A DNA stretch of 64,000 nt from an uncultured Rhodospirillales bacterium (GCA_903927615.1 CAIYNU010000006.1:1-64000); one strand, 5' to 3'; shown: positions 1 to 9,008, numbered from the stretch's first letter. Notes: generated from the sequence alone by a model not told the origin. Numbers and translations: made by a program.

Positions 1-3
1 GGA

Positions 4-528
4 TCACCAGAACTCCGGCAACCGCGGTCCCAGCACCAGCTTGGCGATGAACAAGGCTCCCAGCGGCGCCATCATGTCCCGGTCGGCGGTCAGGACATGG
101 TGCCGGAGTGCCTCCGGGCTGATCAGGACGATCTCCAACCCGTCTTCCGGCGTCGGGCGGCGCAGGGTCAGGTCGCAGGCGAAGAACAGGTGGCAGGTTT
201 GGGCTTCCCGGTGATTGGCCAGGCCCGAGGACCCGAGAGACACCCACTCCGCCGCGACATAACCGGTTTCCTCCTCGAATTCACGCCGGACCGCCGCCTC
301 CGGGGTCTCGCCCGGATCCACGGCGCCCGCGGGAAATTCCAGGGTGAAGCGGCCCCGGGCCGGCCGGAACTGGCGGACCATCACCAGCCGCCGGTCCGCG
401 GTCAACGGCACCACCAGGATATGATCCGGGCCGGTGATGCGGTAGAACGGCGCCGTTCCCATGTGCCATTCGGGCTGGGACGGAACCTCTTCGATGGCAA
501 ACCAGGGGGTTTCGAACAGACGTTTCAT
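4..528 (-). CDS. NUDIX hydrolase (ADP-sugar pyrophosphatase-like)
   Basis: A 174-residue NUDIX hydrolase, expected to cleave a nucleoside diphosphate linked to another moiety such as ADP-ribose or a nucleotide sugar. The NUDIX box is complete at about residues 68-90: G, five residues, E, seven residues, then REFEEETGY, which supplies the metal-binding glutamates. Length is normal for the family. The ATG at 528 is preferred over the TTG three bases earlier because a GGAG lies about nine bases upstream. It follows legC by 44 bases on the same strand, so it probably closes the legB-legC operon. Cleaning up nucleotide sugars is a reasonable inference from context; the actual substrate cannot be read from the sequence. 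Confidence 0.85.
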   Translation of the reverse strand: MKRLFETPWFAIEEVPSQPEWHMGTAPFYRITGPDHILVVPLTADRRLVMVRQFRPARGRFTLEFPAGAVDPGETPEAAVRREFEEETGYVAAEWVSLGSSGLANHREAQTCHLFFACDLTLRRPTPEDGLEIVLISPEALRHHVLTADRDMMAPLGALFIAKLVLGPRLPEFW

Positions 529-572
529 CAAAATTCACTCCGAGACCAGTCCCGTTACGTTGCCAGGACCGG

Positions 573-1766
573 TCATGTCGCCAACGCCGGGCCGCTGGGC
601 AGACAGACCAGGCGGGCCTCCAGGCTTTCCGCAACCGGAAGCGGAGCTTTCGGGCACGCTTGATACATCGGCAGGGTTGACAGCAACCGCCAGGCCGGGC
701 GCAGCAGCAGACCTTCGGCGTGGCCGGCGGCCAGCAGGGCGTCCCGTGCGGTGCGGTCGGAGACCAGGACCGCGTTCAGCCAATAGTTGCTGTGGCAACC
801 GGGCGGCTCGGTCACCGCCGCCAGGCCGGCCCGGCCCGACAGGGCTTCCTGGTACAGCCCGGCCAACCGGCGTTTGGCCGTCAGAATGCCGTCGAGTTGT
901 TCCAGTTGGGCGCAGCCCACCGCGGCGTTGAGGTTGGGCAGCCGATAATTATAGCCGACCCGGTCGTGTTCGAAGAGCCAGGGATGAGGGCGTTTGGCGG
1001 TGGTGGTCAGGTGCCGGGCGAGGTCGGCCAGGGCCGGATCGTCGGTGAGAATGGCCCCGCCGCCGCCGGTGGTGATGATCTTGTTGCCGTTGAAGCTGAG
1101 CACGGCCAGACCGGCCAGCGACCCGGCCGGCCGGTCGTGGTAACGCGAACCCAGCGCCTCGGTGGCGTCCTCGATCACGGCCAGACGCCAGCGCGCCGCC
1201 AGCGCGTTGAGGGAGTCCATGGCCACCGGATGGCCGAAGACATGCACCGGCATCAGCGCGGCGATCCGGCGGCCGGTGTCGCGGTTGACCGGACCGTCGG
1301 GACCGGCAACCGCGACCTGTTGCAGGTGCCGCTCCAGGCCCTCGGGATCGACCCCTAAGGTTCGTGACTCGCTGTCCACAAAGTGGGGCACCGCGCCGCA
1401 ATGGGCGACGGCGTTGGCGGTGGCCACAAAGGTCAGCGCCGGCACCAGCACCTCGTCGCCCGGCGTCACGCCCGCCAGCAGCAGGGCGATATGCAATCCG
1501 GCGGTGCCGTTGACCACGGCCACGGCCCGGGCGACGCCGCACCGCTCGGCCAGCATCCGCTCGAAGCGATCGACATAAGCGCCCACCGACGACACCCAGC
1601 CGGTATCCAGGCAGTCCTTCAGATACGCCCACTCCCGCCCGGTAAAGCGCGGCTCATGCAACCCCACCGGCCGCGTGGCCGGCAGCAGGCCGTTCAGGAC
1701 CGCCATGACCTCGTGGGCCTGGGCGGCGGCGGGGTCCGGGGGCGCCGTCCCTGAACGTGTCGTCAC
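573..1766 (-). CDS. legC: LegC-type PLP aminotransferase (DegT/DnrJ/EryC1/StrS family)
   Basis: A 397-residue sugar aminotransferase. It should aminate C4 of the 4-keto sugar made by the neighbouring LegB, the third step of legionaminic acid synthesis on a GDP-activated intermediate. The PLP lysine lies in FNGNKIITTGGGG, and an N-terminal EPRFTGREWAYLKDCLDTGW and VNGTAGLHIALLLAGV are typical of the LegC branch. Start: a GTG at 1766 overlaps the LegB stop as GTGA and has a GGGAGG about nine bases upstream, so the two are translationally coupled. A long extension upstream in this frame is only shadow. A different 4-amino sugar such as bacillosamine or perosamine is possible, but a LegG and a PtmE-like gene in the same window favour legionaminic acid. 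Confidence 0.82.
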   Translation of the reverse strand: MTTRSGTAPPDPAAAQAHEVMAVLNGLLPATRPVGLHEPRFTGREWAYLKDCLDTGWVSSVGAYVDRFERMLAERCGVARAVAVVNGTAGLHIALLLAGVTPGDEVLVPALTFVATANAVAHCGAVPHFVDSESRTLGVDPEGLERHLQQVAVAGPDGPVNRDTGRRIAALMPVHVFGHPVAMDSLNALAARWRLAVIEDATEALGSRYHDRPAGSLAGLAVLSFNGNKIITTGGGGAILTDDPALADLARHLTTTAKRPHPWLFEHDRVGYNYRLPNLNAAVGCAQLEQLDGILTAKRRLAGLYQEALSGRAGLAAVTEPPGCHSNYWLNAVLVSDRTARDALLAAGHAEGLLLRPAWRLLSTLPMYQACPKAPLPVAESLEARLVCLPSGPALAT

Positions 1767-2773
1767 ACCTGATACCCTCCCCGATAGCGCGCCCGATTTT
1801 CCGGGGCGCTGAACCAGTCGATGGTCCGTTCCAACCCCCGCCGGAATCCATCCAGCCCGGGGTCCTGGGGCCGCCAGCCGATCAGACGGGCGGCCTTGTC
1901 GATGCCGGCATACAGCCGTTCGACCTCGCTGCCGGGCGGCCGCAGACGCTCGGCCTCGCTGACGATCTCCACGTCCCGACCCATGATCCCGGCGATCAGA
2001 CGGGCGGTGTCGCCGATGGCGATCTCGAAGCCGCTGCCGACATTGATCACCTCGCCCACCGCATCCGGATGGGCGGCCACGGCCAGGAAACCCGACACGG
2101 TGTTGGCCACGAACGAGAAATCCCGGGTGGGGGTGAGCGCGCCCAGGCTGAGCCGGCGGGCGCCCGCCGCAAGCTGGGTGATGATGGTCGGAATCACCGC
2201 CCGGGCCGACTGGCGCGGGCCATAGGTATTGAACGGCCGGATCACCGTCACCGGCAACCCGAACGCGCGATGGAAGGACAGCGCCAACTGGTCGGCGGCG
2301 ATTTTGGAGGCGGCATAGGGCGATTGGGCCTGAAGCGGGTGCTCCTCGTCGATGGGAACCCGGCGGGCGGTGCCATAGACCTCGCTGGTGGAGGTTTGGA
2401 CGAACCGGGTCACACCCTGCTCGCGCGCCGCCTCCAGCAGCGTGAGCGTGCCCCGGATGTTGGTGTCGAGATAGCTCTCGGCCGCCCGGTAGGAATAGGG
2501 AATGGCGATCAGCGCCGCCAGATGGAAAATCACCGGGCAGCCGGCCACCGCGTCCCGGACGCAGCCCCGATCCCGGACATCCCCCGCCACCACCTCGATG
2601 GACCGCCGGGTCGCCTCGGGCACGGTGTCGAGCCAGCCCCAATGACCGAAAGAGTTGTACTGGACCAGCGCCCGCACCGCGGCGCCCCCGGCCACCAGCG
2701 CCTCGACCAGATGCGAGCCGATGAAGCCGTCGGCCCCCGTGACCAGAACTGTGCCGCGCCTGATCTCGACCAT
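1763..2773 (-). CDS. legB: LegB-type NAD-dependent nucleotide-sugar 4,6-dehydratase
   Basis: A 336-residue extended short-chain dehydrogenase/reductase. The N-terminal Rossmann motif TGADGFIGSHL, the TSTSEVYGT strand and the catalytic YAASK are all present, as is FNTYGPRQ of sugar dehydratases. LegB enzymes convert GDP-GlcNAc to the 4-keto-6-deoxy sugar. It is first in a leftward operon legB-legC-nudix and overlaps legC by four bases. Its start is 240 bases from the divergent flbT, so promoters for both directions probably lie between them. The assignment between legionaminic LegB and related UDP-sugar dehydratases rests on its pairing with legC. Confidence 0.82.
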   Translation of the reverse strand: MVEIRRGTVLVTGADGFIGSHLVEALVAGGAAVRALVQYNSFGHWGWLDTVPEATRRSIEVVAGDVRDRGCVRDAVAGCPVIFHLAALIAIPYSYRAAESYLDTNIRGTLTLLEAAREQGVTRFVQTSTSEVYGTARRVPIDEEHPLQAQSPYAASKIAADQLALSFHRAFGLPVTVIRPFNTYGPRQSARAVIPTIITQLAAGARRLSLGALTPTRDFSFVANTVSGFLAVAAHPDAVGEVINVGSGFEIAIGDTARLIAGIMGRDVEIVSEAERLRPPGSEVERLYAGIDKAARLIGWRPQDPGLDGFRRGLERTIDWFSAPENRARYRGGYQV

Positions 2774-2787
2774 GGGGCTTTCGACTC

Positions 2788-2846
2788 CTGCTGCGCGTTC
2801 TGCGCGTTCTGCGCGTTTTGCATGTCCTGCCCGTCCTGCCCGTTCA
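2788..2846. repeat. Short imperfect tandem repeat, 9-bp unit
   Basis: Just upstream of legB the sequence repeats a 9-base unit related to TGCGCGTTC about four times and then degenerates into TGCCCGTCC units. It lies in the divergent legB/flbT intergenic region. A similar 9-base repeat sits at the junction of legG and the next glycosyltransferase near 24850-24900. No function is evident. Confidence 0.5.
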
Positions 2847-3013
2847 GGAGCTGCGCTCCGGGCTCCGCCAAAGACCTCGCCGATCAGGTCGGGGTCCTTT
2901 GGAAACCGTAACTTTGAAGGGTCTGTCGGCCTGCGGGCGGGACAAGAAACCTGTTGCCGCCTTTATCGGGAGTTCATAGACTCCTGGCAAGTCTGTCCTG
3001 CAACCCTCGTCCC

Positions 3014-3421
3014 ATGGGTCCTCTCTTGCCCCTTCTCATCAAGCTCGCTCCCGGGGAAAAGATCGTCATCAATGGCGTGGTGGTCGAAAATGGCGGCGAT
3101 CACACCACCTTGCGCATTTTGAACCGTGCGCATATCCTGCGGGCCAAGGACATTCTCACGTTCGAGGAGGCGGCGTCGCCGGCGCGGCGGATTTATTACG
3201 CGCTTCAATGTCTTTACCTGTTTCCGGACAATCAGCAGCAGTCTTTGGAATCCGCGCGGGCCTTTATGGACGACTTCGTCAAGGCGGCCCCCAGCAGCGG
3301 CCCCCTGATCGCCGAGATCATCGATCACTTGAATCATAATGATTCGTATCAGATGCTGAAGGTCGCCAAAAAGCTGATGGACTACGAAAAAAGGATCATG
3401 GACAATGTCGCTTCCCCCTAG
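3014..3421 (+). CDS. flbT: Flagellin synthesis regulator FlbT
   Basis: A 135-residue FlbT. In Caulobacter FlbT binds flagellin mRNA leaders and represses flagellin translation until the hook is built. Visible family features are the beta-rich start LIKLAPGEKIVINGVVVENG, the RILREKD-like strand (here RAHILRAKDILTFEEA) and the helical half with RRIYYALQCLYL. Length matches the family. The start is the ATG at 3014; a longer reading frame begins upstream but adds no family sequence. It overlaps flaF by 17 bases. With flaF, the FlmG-like gene and maf it forms a rightward operon of flagellin regulation and glycosylation. Confidence 0.9.
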   Translation: MGPLLPLLIKLAPGEKIVINGVVVENGGDHTTLRILNRAHILRAKDILTFEEAASPARRIYYALQCLYLFPDNQQQSLESARAFMDDFVKAAPSSGPLIAEIIDHLNHNDSYQMLKVAKKLMDYEKRIMDNVASP

Positions 3422-3818
3422 CCCGTCTCCCCACGGCGCCACGCCGGTCGCCAGCGCCGACCCCCGTCAGATCGAGAGTTGGGCGCTGACCGAAACGGCG
3501 TTGCGGATGAGTGCCGCCCAGAAGACTCCGGGCGATGAGGCCGCGTTGCTCCAGGCGGTGCGCCTGAACTGGCGGCTCTGGACGATTTTTCAGGCCAGCC
3601 TGTTCGAGCCCGACTGTCCGCTGCCGGTGGACCTGCGCGACAATATCCTTTCGCTCTGTGGCTTCGTGGACAAACACACCGCCAGCGTCATCAACGATCC
3701 CGCGCCGGACAAGCTTGATATCCTGATCAGCATCAACCGTGAACTTGCCGGCGGCTTGATGACCACCGCCGCGCCGCCGGCGCCTGCCACTCTCGAACCG
3801 GAGAACACCCGCGCCTGA
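3405..3818 (+). CDS. flaF: Flagellin biosynthesis regulator FlaF
   Basis: A 137-residue FlaF, the alphaproteobacterial partner and antagonist of FlbT that is needed for flagellin production and export. Recognisable parts are IESWALTETALRM near residue 22, then LLQAVRLNWRLWTIFQASL and LRDNILSLCGFVDKHT. The start ATG lies inside flbT, giving a 17-base overlap and probable translational coupling. The last 20 residues are Ala/Pro rich and not conserved in the family. Confidence 0.9.
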   Translation: MSLPPSPSPHGATPVASADPRQIESWALTETALRMSAAQKTPGDEAALLQAVRLNWRLWTIFQASLFEPDCPLPVDLRDNILSLCGFVDKHTASVINDPAPDKLDILISINRELAGGLMTTAAPPAPATLEPENTRA

Positions 3819-3874
3819 ACCGGCGCGACGGTGAGCCAAGTTCTGACGTTTTTTGTTGGGGAGCAGTGACAGCC

Positions 3875-5791
3875 GTGGACACATCAGCGCCGATCAGCCG
3901 AGCCGATTCCCTCGCGAATCGCGCCATTCTTGAGCGCCTCGTCACCAATGCCAATGCCGGACTGGAAGTCGAGGTTCTGGCCGAATGCGAGGCCCTGCTT
4001 GCTCTTGACGATGATCATCCGGCGGCCTTGTACGGCATGGCTTTGATGGCCTTGCGTCATCGGGCCATGCTGCCGGCGTTCCAGGCCCTGTCGCGGGCGC
4101 ATGAACGCGATCCGGCCGAAGCGGTCTATGCCGAAGTCCTGGCCGTGCTGTATGCCACGGCCGGCAATCTGGCCGACGCGGCCTATTTCAGCAAGCTTTC
4201 GACCAGCCTGGGCTTTGATGCCGAGGTCCAGGTCCTGTTGCCGCCGTCGCTGCCGACCTTTCCGCGCTCCCTTCAGATCATCAAAGAGGCGCCTTATCTT
4301 CAGCGGGGCGACAGTCTGCTGGCGGTGCGGTACCACGCCGACGCCATTGGCCAGTACGAGCTGCATCTGGCCTTTTTCCCCGGCCATCGCGAGGCGATGC
4401 GCAAACTGGCCCGTTGTCTGCTGAAGACCGAACAGACGGCCGGGGCCGTGGCCTATCTCACGGCGTTGCGGAACGACGGCGAGGCCACCGCCGAGGACCT
4501 CAGTCTGCTGGGCCAGGCCTATGCCGCCTTGGGCGAATCCGTCGCCGCCGAAACCTGCCACCGGGAGGCGGCGGCTCTGGCTTCCGATGACAACGCCGCC
4601 GAAATCGCCTGTGCCCGGCTGACCGACCTGGTGTTCGATCCCGATCGTACCGAGTCGGCCCTGGTCGAGTTGAGCCGGGCCTGGGGCGCCTCCCTGGGCG
4701 GCGCCGGGGGCAACGAGTCCGAGCGGCCGGGGGTGTCTTCCCTTGATGGCCGGCGGGTGCGGGTGGGCTACCTGGCCTCGGCCACCGCGGATGCCCGGGA
4801 CCTGGAGGTGCTGGCCACGGTCGCCTCCGCCAGCGATCCCCAGCGATTCGAAATCTACCTCTATGGCTACCGCTCCATCGACGAGGCCAGCAACGCGCTG
4901 CTGCGCGGCTGTCACGACGAATGGCGCGACATCAGCGACTGCGATGCGGCCACCCTGGCCGCGACCATCGAAGGCGACGGCATCGACATTCTGGTCGATA
5001 TCGGCGGCCATGCCGCGCCGACCCATTTGGGCGCCCTGGCCTTGCGCCCGGCCCGCTATCAGGTGTCGTGGCTGGGCAATCCGGTGACGCTCGGACTGTC
5101 CCAGGTGGATGTCGAACTGGCCTCCGCCACCGATACCACGGTGCATGGGGTCCGGCGCTGGCCGTTGCCCTACGGCATTTATTGTTATGACTATCTGGGA
5201 CAGCCGCCGTCCCGGCCCAGCCGGACCGGCGCCGTCACGTTCGGGGCAGACGTCACGCTGGCCCAATTGCATCCGGATGTGATCGCGTGCTGGGCGCAGT
5301 TGCTGGAGCGCGTGCCGGGTTCGACCCTGGCCTTGCGGGACCGGACCTTTATCGACGGCGGTCTGACCGACCGCCTGCTGGAGCTGTTCGGCGCCCACGG
5401 GATTTCCAAGCGGATCGATGTGATCCGCGCCGATGCCGCGGGCTTCTACCGCGAGGTGGATGTGGTGCTGGCGCCCTTCGTGGCGGCCAACCCCCACGAT
5501 GTGGTGGCGGCGCTGACCGCCGGGGTGCCGGTGGTGGCGCTGGCCGGCCCCGGCCGGCATCGGCGCCAGGCCAGCACGCTGTTGCATCATGCGGGCCTGG
5601 ACGAGCTGGTGGCGGCCGATGTCGCCGAGTATCTGGAACTGGCGGTCGGGCTTGCCGAATCCGCCGAGGCCCGCGCCCACACCTCCGCGGCCATTGCCGC
5701 GGGCCTGGCCTCCTCTCCGGTGTTTGACTCAAGCCAGTTTGCGGTGGCCTTCGACACGGCGCTGCTGGAGATCGCCGGGCAAAAGGCATGA
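3875..5791 (+). CDS. TPR protein with GT41 (OGT/SPINDLY-like) domain, FlmG-like candidate flagellin glycosyltransferase
   Basis: About 638 residues. The first 270 are degenerate TPR helices (for example HPAALYGMALMALRHRAML and EDLSLLGQAYAALGESVAA). The rest is a GT41-type GT-B fold: VRVGYLASATADARDLEVLA opens the domain and DILVDIGGHA followed by RPARYQVSWLGNP matches the OGT signature. FlmG of Caulobacter has this architecture and transfers a nonulosonic acid to flagellin, its TPRs docking the acceptor. Sitting between flaF and maf supports the same role here. Start: GTG at 3875 is chosen because GGGGAG at 3858-3863 is too close to the GTG at 3866. The last four bases overlap maf (ATGA). Confidence 0.75.
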   Translation: MDTSAPISRADSLANRAILERLVTNANAGLEVEVLAECEALLALDDDHPAALYGMALMALRHRAMLPAFQALSRAHERDPAEAVYAEVLAVLYATAGNLADAAYFSKLSTSLGFDAEVQVLLPPSLPTFPRSLQIIKEAPYLQRGDSLLAVRYHADAIGQYELHLAFFPGHREAMRKLARCLLKTEQTAGAVAYLTALRNDGEATAEDLSLLGQAYAALGESVAAETCHREAAALASDDNAAEIACARLTDLVFDPDRTESALVELSRAWGASLGGAGGNESERPGVSSLDGRRVRVGYLASATADARDLEVLATVASASDPQRFEIYLYGYRSIDEASNALLRGCHDEWRDISDCDAATLAATIEGDGIDILVDIGGHAAPTHLGALALRPARYQVSWLGNPVTLGLSQVDVELASATDTTVHGVRRWPLPYGIYCYDYLGQPPSRPSRTGAVTFGADVTLAQLHPDVIACWAQLLERVPGSTLALRDRTFIDGGLTDRLLELFGAHGISKRIDVIRADAAGFYREVDVVLAPFVAANPHDVVAALTAGVPVVALAGPGRHRRQASTLLHHAGLDELVAADVAEYLELAVGLAESAEARAHTSAAIAAGLASSPVFDSSQFAVAFDTALLEIAGQKA

Positions 5792-7827
5792 CCGAACCGC
5801 CGGCCGTGCCAGCGCCAGAGCCAGAGCCAGAATCAGAACCGGTCGGGGCCGACACCCGGGAGGCCCGTTCCCGGGCGGCCTTGCTGGACCGGTTTCCCAA
5901 TCTGGAAGCGGCGCTGCTGGCCGACCCCGTGGCCCGGGAAATTCGGGAGGGCGAGGCGGTGGTCGACCTCGACCTCGGCCCGGCCCGCCTGTACGCCACC
6001 GACGGGCGGGCGCTGGCCATCCGTCAGGTCGACAGCTATCTGGAAAAGCCCCTGCGTTTCTTCGTCACCAGCGTGCGGGGCGCCAATACCGGGAGTGAGG
6101 TTTCGCGGCGGATTCTGGATTTCATGTTCGCCGAGTGCAAGCGACTGGATTTTTCCCTGGACGACCTGGAGGTCAAGCCGCAATACGAAGGCAGCTATCT
6201 GGTGGTGCTGGGCATCGGCCTTGGCTATCATCTGGAACGGTTGATCGCGCAGACCCGGGCGCGGCATATCGTCCTGATCGAGCCTTATGCCGATTTTCTG
6301 CGTCACTCGCTGGCCACCATCGACTGGGCGGCGTTGCTGGAACAGGCGGAGCAACGGGGCTGCAAATTCACGGTCTCCCTGGCCAAACAGCCCGACGACA
6401 TCGTCGGTGCGATTCAGGCCATGTTCTCGGCCGAGGGCGTCCCGTTCATCGACGGCACTTACGTTTTCCTGCATTACCCGGCCTGGGAGCTGTTCCAGGC
6501 CCGCGACCGGCTGGCCCATGCGGTTGAAACGCTGTTCGTCTCGCGCGGGTACTACGAAGACGAGATTCTGATGCTCACCAACACGTTGAGCAATCTCGCG
6601 TCGGCCGATTTCCGGCTGGTCACTCTCAAGCTTCGGCCGGAGCGCTCCGAACCGGTGTTTCTGATCGGCTCGGGTCCTTCCATCGACCAGACCATCGAGC
6701 AGGTCAAGCGCCTGCGCGACCGGGCGGTGGTGTTCTCGTGCGGGACCGGGCTTAAAATCTGCCTGGCTCACGGCATCGTGCCCGACTTCCACACCGAGAT
6801 CGAGAACGGCGACTGGATTTACGACGCCCTGGCGTTGTTGAACGAGCGTTATGGCCTGAGCGGCATTACGCTGGTGTCGACCCTGTCGGTGGACCCGCGG
6901 GTGCCGGGGCTGTTCGACGAGCGCGTCATGTTTTTCCGGGACTCGATCAGCGGCACCCGGATCCTGGCCCCGTCCGGAACCGAGATTCATGGTGCGGTGC
7001 CGACGGTGGCCAATACCGCGATGCGGATGGCCATGGGCATGGGGTTTACCACCCTCTACCTGTTCGGAGTCGATTGCGGGGCCAAATCCGAGGCAAAAAA
7101 GCATTCGAGCCTTGCCGTCTACAACGAGTCCGCCCGGTTCAAGCAGTTCGAAGACATGATGGATATGGCCTACACCGCCCAGGGTAACTTTGGCGGGACG
7201 GTCAAGGCCGACTGGGTCTTCACCTTCAGCCGTCTGATGCTGGAGCGTCTGACCGTGAGTTTCGGCCTCAAGGTCTATAATTGCAGTGATGGCGCACGCA
7301 TCGCCGGCACCATTCCGCGGCTGGCCACCAGCATTGCCCTGCCGGGCAAGCCGCTGGACCGGGCGCTGATCAAGGCCAGGCTGCGGGCGGTGCTGCCGGA
7401 ATACCAGCCGGGCCAGTTGCTGGCGACCACGACCTTCGGCAGCTTGCGCGGCGAGGCCGAACAGTTCCGCACCGACCTGCTGGCCGTCATCGATGCCGCA
7501 ATCGCCGAGGACCGGGATTTCGTCGCCTTCTGGCGGCGTCTGTCGCCGTTCGTGGATGACGCCGTCACCCGCTACGCCAAAACCCCCACCGTAATCTCGG
7601 CCTCGTTGGTCTCGATGCCCAAGATCGGCATGTTCTTCGTCCACCGCATCCGTGAGCCCGAAGTGCGGCAACAGCTTTATCAAGCTTTCCTGGGCGAATA
7701 CCGGCAAATCGCCGTCTTCATGTGCGACGGTCTGCTGACCTTGCTCGACACCCTAAGCCAACAGCACGCCCCGGCCCTGGCCGCCGCCGCCGCAGCGGCC
7801 GCAGCGGCCTCATCGGCGCCGGAATAG
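5788..7827 (+). CDS. maf: Motility-associated factor (Maf/DUF115) flagellin glycosyltransferase
   Basis: A 679-residue Maf protein. Maf proteins transfer CMP-legionaminic or CMP-pseudaminic acid to flagellin before export. The MptE-like DUF115 core spans about residues 275-450: VFLIGSGPSIDQTIEQVKRL, VVFSCGTGLKICLAHGIVPDF, PTVANTAMRMAMGMGF and LYLFGVDCG are family motifs. An N-terminal Maf segment contains EKPLRFFVTSVRGANTGSEV. The protein ends in a run of eleven alanines before a short tail. Its start overlaps the upstream stop as ATGA. Having both a GT41-type and a Maf-type candidate flagellin glycosyltransferase in one operon is unusual. Confidence 0.85.
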   Translation: MTEPPAVPAPEPEPESEPVGADTREARSRAALLDRFPNLEAALLADPVAREIREGEAVVDLDLGPARLYATDGRALAIRQVDSYLEKPLRFFVTSVRGANTGSEVSRRILDFMFAECKRLDFSLDDLEVKPQYEGSYLVVLGIGLGYHLERLIAQTRARHIVLIEPYADFLRHSLATIDWAALLEQAEQRGCKFTVSLAKQPDDIVGAIQAMFSAEGVPFIDGTYVFLHYPAWELFQARDRLAHAVETLFVSRGYYEDEILMLTNTLSNLASADFRLVTLKLRPERSEPVFLIGSGPSIDQTIEQVKRLRDRAVVFSCGTGLKICLAHGIVPDFHTEIENGDWIYDALALLNERYGLSGITLVSTLSVDPRVPGLFDERVMFFRDSISGTRILAPSGTEIHGAVPTVANTAMRMAMGMGFTTLYLFGVDCGAKSEAKKHSSLAVYNESARFKQFEDMMDMAYTAQGNFGGTVKADWVFTFSRLMLERLTVSFGLKVYNCSDGARIAGTIPRLATSIALPGKPLDRALIKARLRAVLPEYQPGQLLATTTFGSLRGEAEQFRTDLLAVIDAAIAEDRDFVAFWRRLSPFVDDAVTRYAKTPTVISASLVSMPKIGMFFVHRIREPEVRQQLYQAFLGEYRQIAVFMCDGLLTLLDTLSQQHAPALAAAAAAAAAASSAPE

Positions 7828-7849
7828 GCCTCCGGCCCCCTCTGTTATC

Positions 7850-8182
7850 TTACCTGCCCGTTTCCACATCGTGATTGAGTGCTTGCCGAACGGCGGTCGG
7901 GTTGATTTTGATCATCCAGAGCATGGCCCCGGCTGGCACTCCTTGTCCATAATGGCTTTCAGGGTGTGCAACGGTCGAGCGGACCGGTCGGTTGAGTCGC
8001 GTCACCGTCACCACGTCGCCCGTGATGAGCGCGTCGAGCAAGCGGCGAAGCTGTGCGCGCCCGGTCTTCGCGCCGCGTGCCACTTCGTGGAACACCTTGA
8101 CGGCTCCGGCGACCGTCAACCCGCCGATCTGCGACTCGACGCTTTGGCCGTCCGTGGATACCCTTGCGTAGCCGTAAATCAT
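7850..8182 (-). pseudogene. Truncated, frameshifted serine resolvase/invertase
   Basis: The first 65 residues are a clear serine recombinase N-terminus: MIYGYARVSTDGQSVESQ carries the catalytic serine, followed by KVFHEVARGAKTGRAQLRRL and GDVVTVTRLNRPVRST. At about 7965-7975 the frame breaks. In the next frame the family sequence continues as LHTLKAIMDKECQPGPCSG and then meets a stop. The rest of the catalytic domain and the DNA-binding domain are missing. It is therefore a remnant of a Tn3-type resolvase or Pin-like invertase, next to an AT-rich acquired segment and a res-like dyad at 8836-8866. Confidence 0.85.
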
Positions 8183-8426
8183 GCCGCCATTATGACGGTA
8201 TCTTATGCAAAAGAAAACCCCTTCTGAATCAATGGCCTAGGTTTTTCTGCCTAAGTCTTGAGTTTTGCATCTAACCAAAGTAAGTATCACAACCTATGAT
8301 TATAATAACTATTAACATTATATCGAAATACGTCATCATTAATTTTTAATTTGCAAACCAGTAGTTTGATCGATATAATAACGGGGCGATGTCATTGTGC
8401 AATCTGTATCAAATGGGGTCTGATAA

Positions 8427-8750
8427 ATGATATATATAATCATATGCTTGTTAGTGGCAGCGGCTATTTTTGGATTAGTTGCGGCGTGGTTTTGGTTTCG
8501 TTCTGCAAAAATCATAACGCCAAAACAATTTAATATCACGGTTGCTAAGCCATCTATGGGACCGCTTGGAGATCCTCTTGGAGGTACTTTTGTAGGCATG
8601 GGCTATAGCCAAGAATTAACAGACCTCGGACAGGCGTTGATTAAACAAAGCCATCTCAGTGGATATGCCGCAATATGTACAGCAATATCTGTCATATTGA
8701 CAACAATATCAGCAATATTATCGGCTTTACCAAACCCGCCACCCGGCTAA
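8427..8750 (+). CDS. Small hypothetical membrane protein
   Basis: A 107-residue protein not recognised as any family. Residues 1-22 form a strong hydrophobic helix (MIYIIICLLVAAAIFGLVAA), the middle is polar and glycine-rich (LGDPLGGTFVGMGYS), and residues 78-100 form a second hydrophobic helix ending in PNPPPG. Two membrane passes are predicted by eye. The gene is much richer in A/T than the flanking flagellar genes, and about 240 AT-rich bases upstream hold no other gene, so it was probably acquired. A weak GGGG lies eight bases before the ATG. Confidence 0.55.
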   Translation: MIYIIICLLVAAAIFGLVAAWFWFRSAKIITPKQFNITVAKPSMGPLGDPLGGTFVGMGYSQELTDLGQALIKQSHLSGYAAICTAISVILTTISAILSALPNPPPG

Positions 8751-8835
8751 CTGCTGCGTAAATAATCATCATATACTGTTACTTATGGCACTTGCTCTGT
8801 CGCATCAAGCTCACTATGGAAACCCCGCCTTCGCT

Positions 8836-8866
8836 CTATGTCCGATAAGCCAATTATCAGACATAG
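8836..8866. other. Resolvase-type dyad (res subsite-like inverted repeat)
   Basis: An inverted repeat with 13-base arms, CTATGTCCGATAA and TTATCAGACATAG, separated by five bases; twelve of thirteen arm positions pair. The half-site resembles the TGTCYGATAA motif bound by Tn3/gamma-delta resolvases. The broken resolvase gene lies about 650 bases away. Only one dyad is seen, whereas an intact res site normally has three. Confidence 0.5.
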
Positions 8867-9008
8867 CGGCCACGGACTGGCGCAGCGTCAAGGCCGCGTT
8901 CGACTTGGTGCTGATCTGAATGAATTTTATCACGAGACCATCGTTGACATCGGCAAGGTGCTCAATTCGGCGGCGGTACTCGACGCGGATGCTCGGCAAA
9001 CAACTTGA
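8838..9008 (+). CDS. Short open reading frame next to the res-like dyad
   Basis: An open frame of 56 codons whose ATG lies inside the dyad. It begins MSDKPIIRHSGHGLAQRQG and continues with DLNEFYHETIVDIGKVLNSA. The composition is GC-rich, unlike the AT-rich sequence on both sides, so it could be a fragment of the transposon or of the gene it interrupted. No family is recognised and no clear ribosome-binding site is seen. It may not be expressed. Confidence 0.25.
   Translation: MSDKPIIRHSGHGLAQRQGRVRLGADLNEFYHETIVDIGKVLNSAAVLDADARQTT

Noticed and set aside
2983-3003. TGGCA and TGCA before flbT as a sigma-54 promoter
   Set aside because: The GG-to-GC spacing is two bases too long, which sigma-54 does not tolerate.
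3884-5680. Long minus-strand frame opposite the FlmG-like gene, and similar long frames opposite maf and tssM
   Set aside because: High GC content produces long antisense frames; none shows a family motif or plausible start, while the sense products are recognisable.
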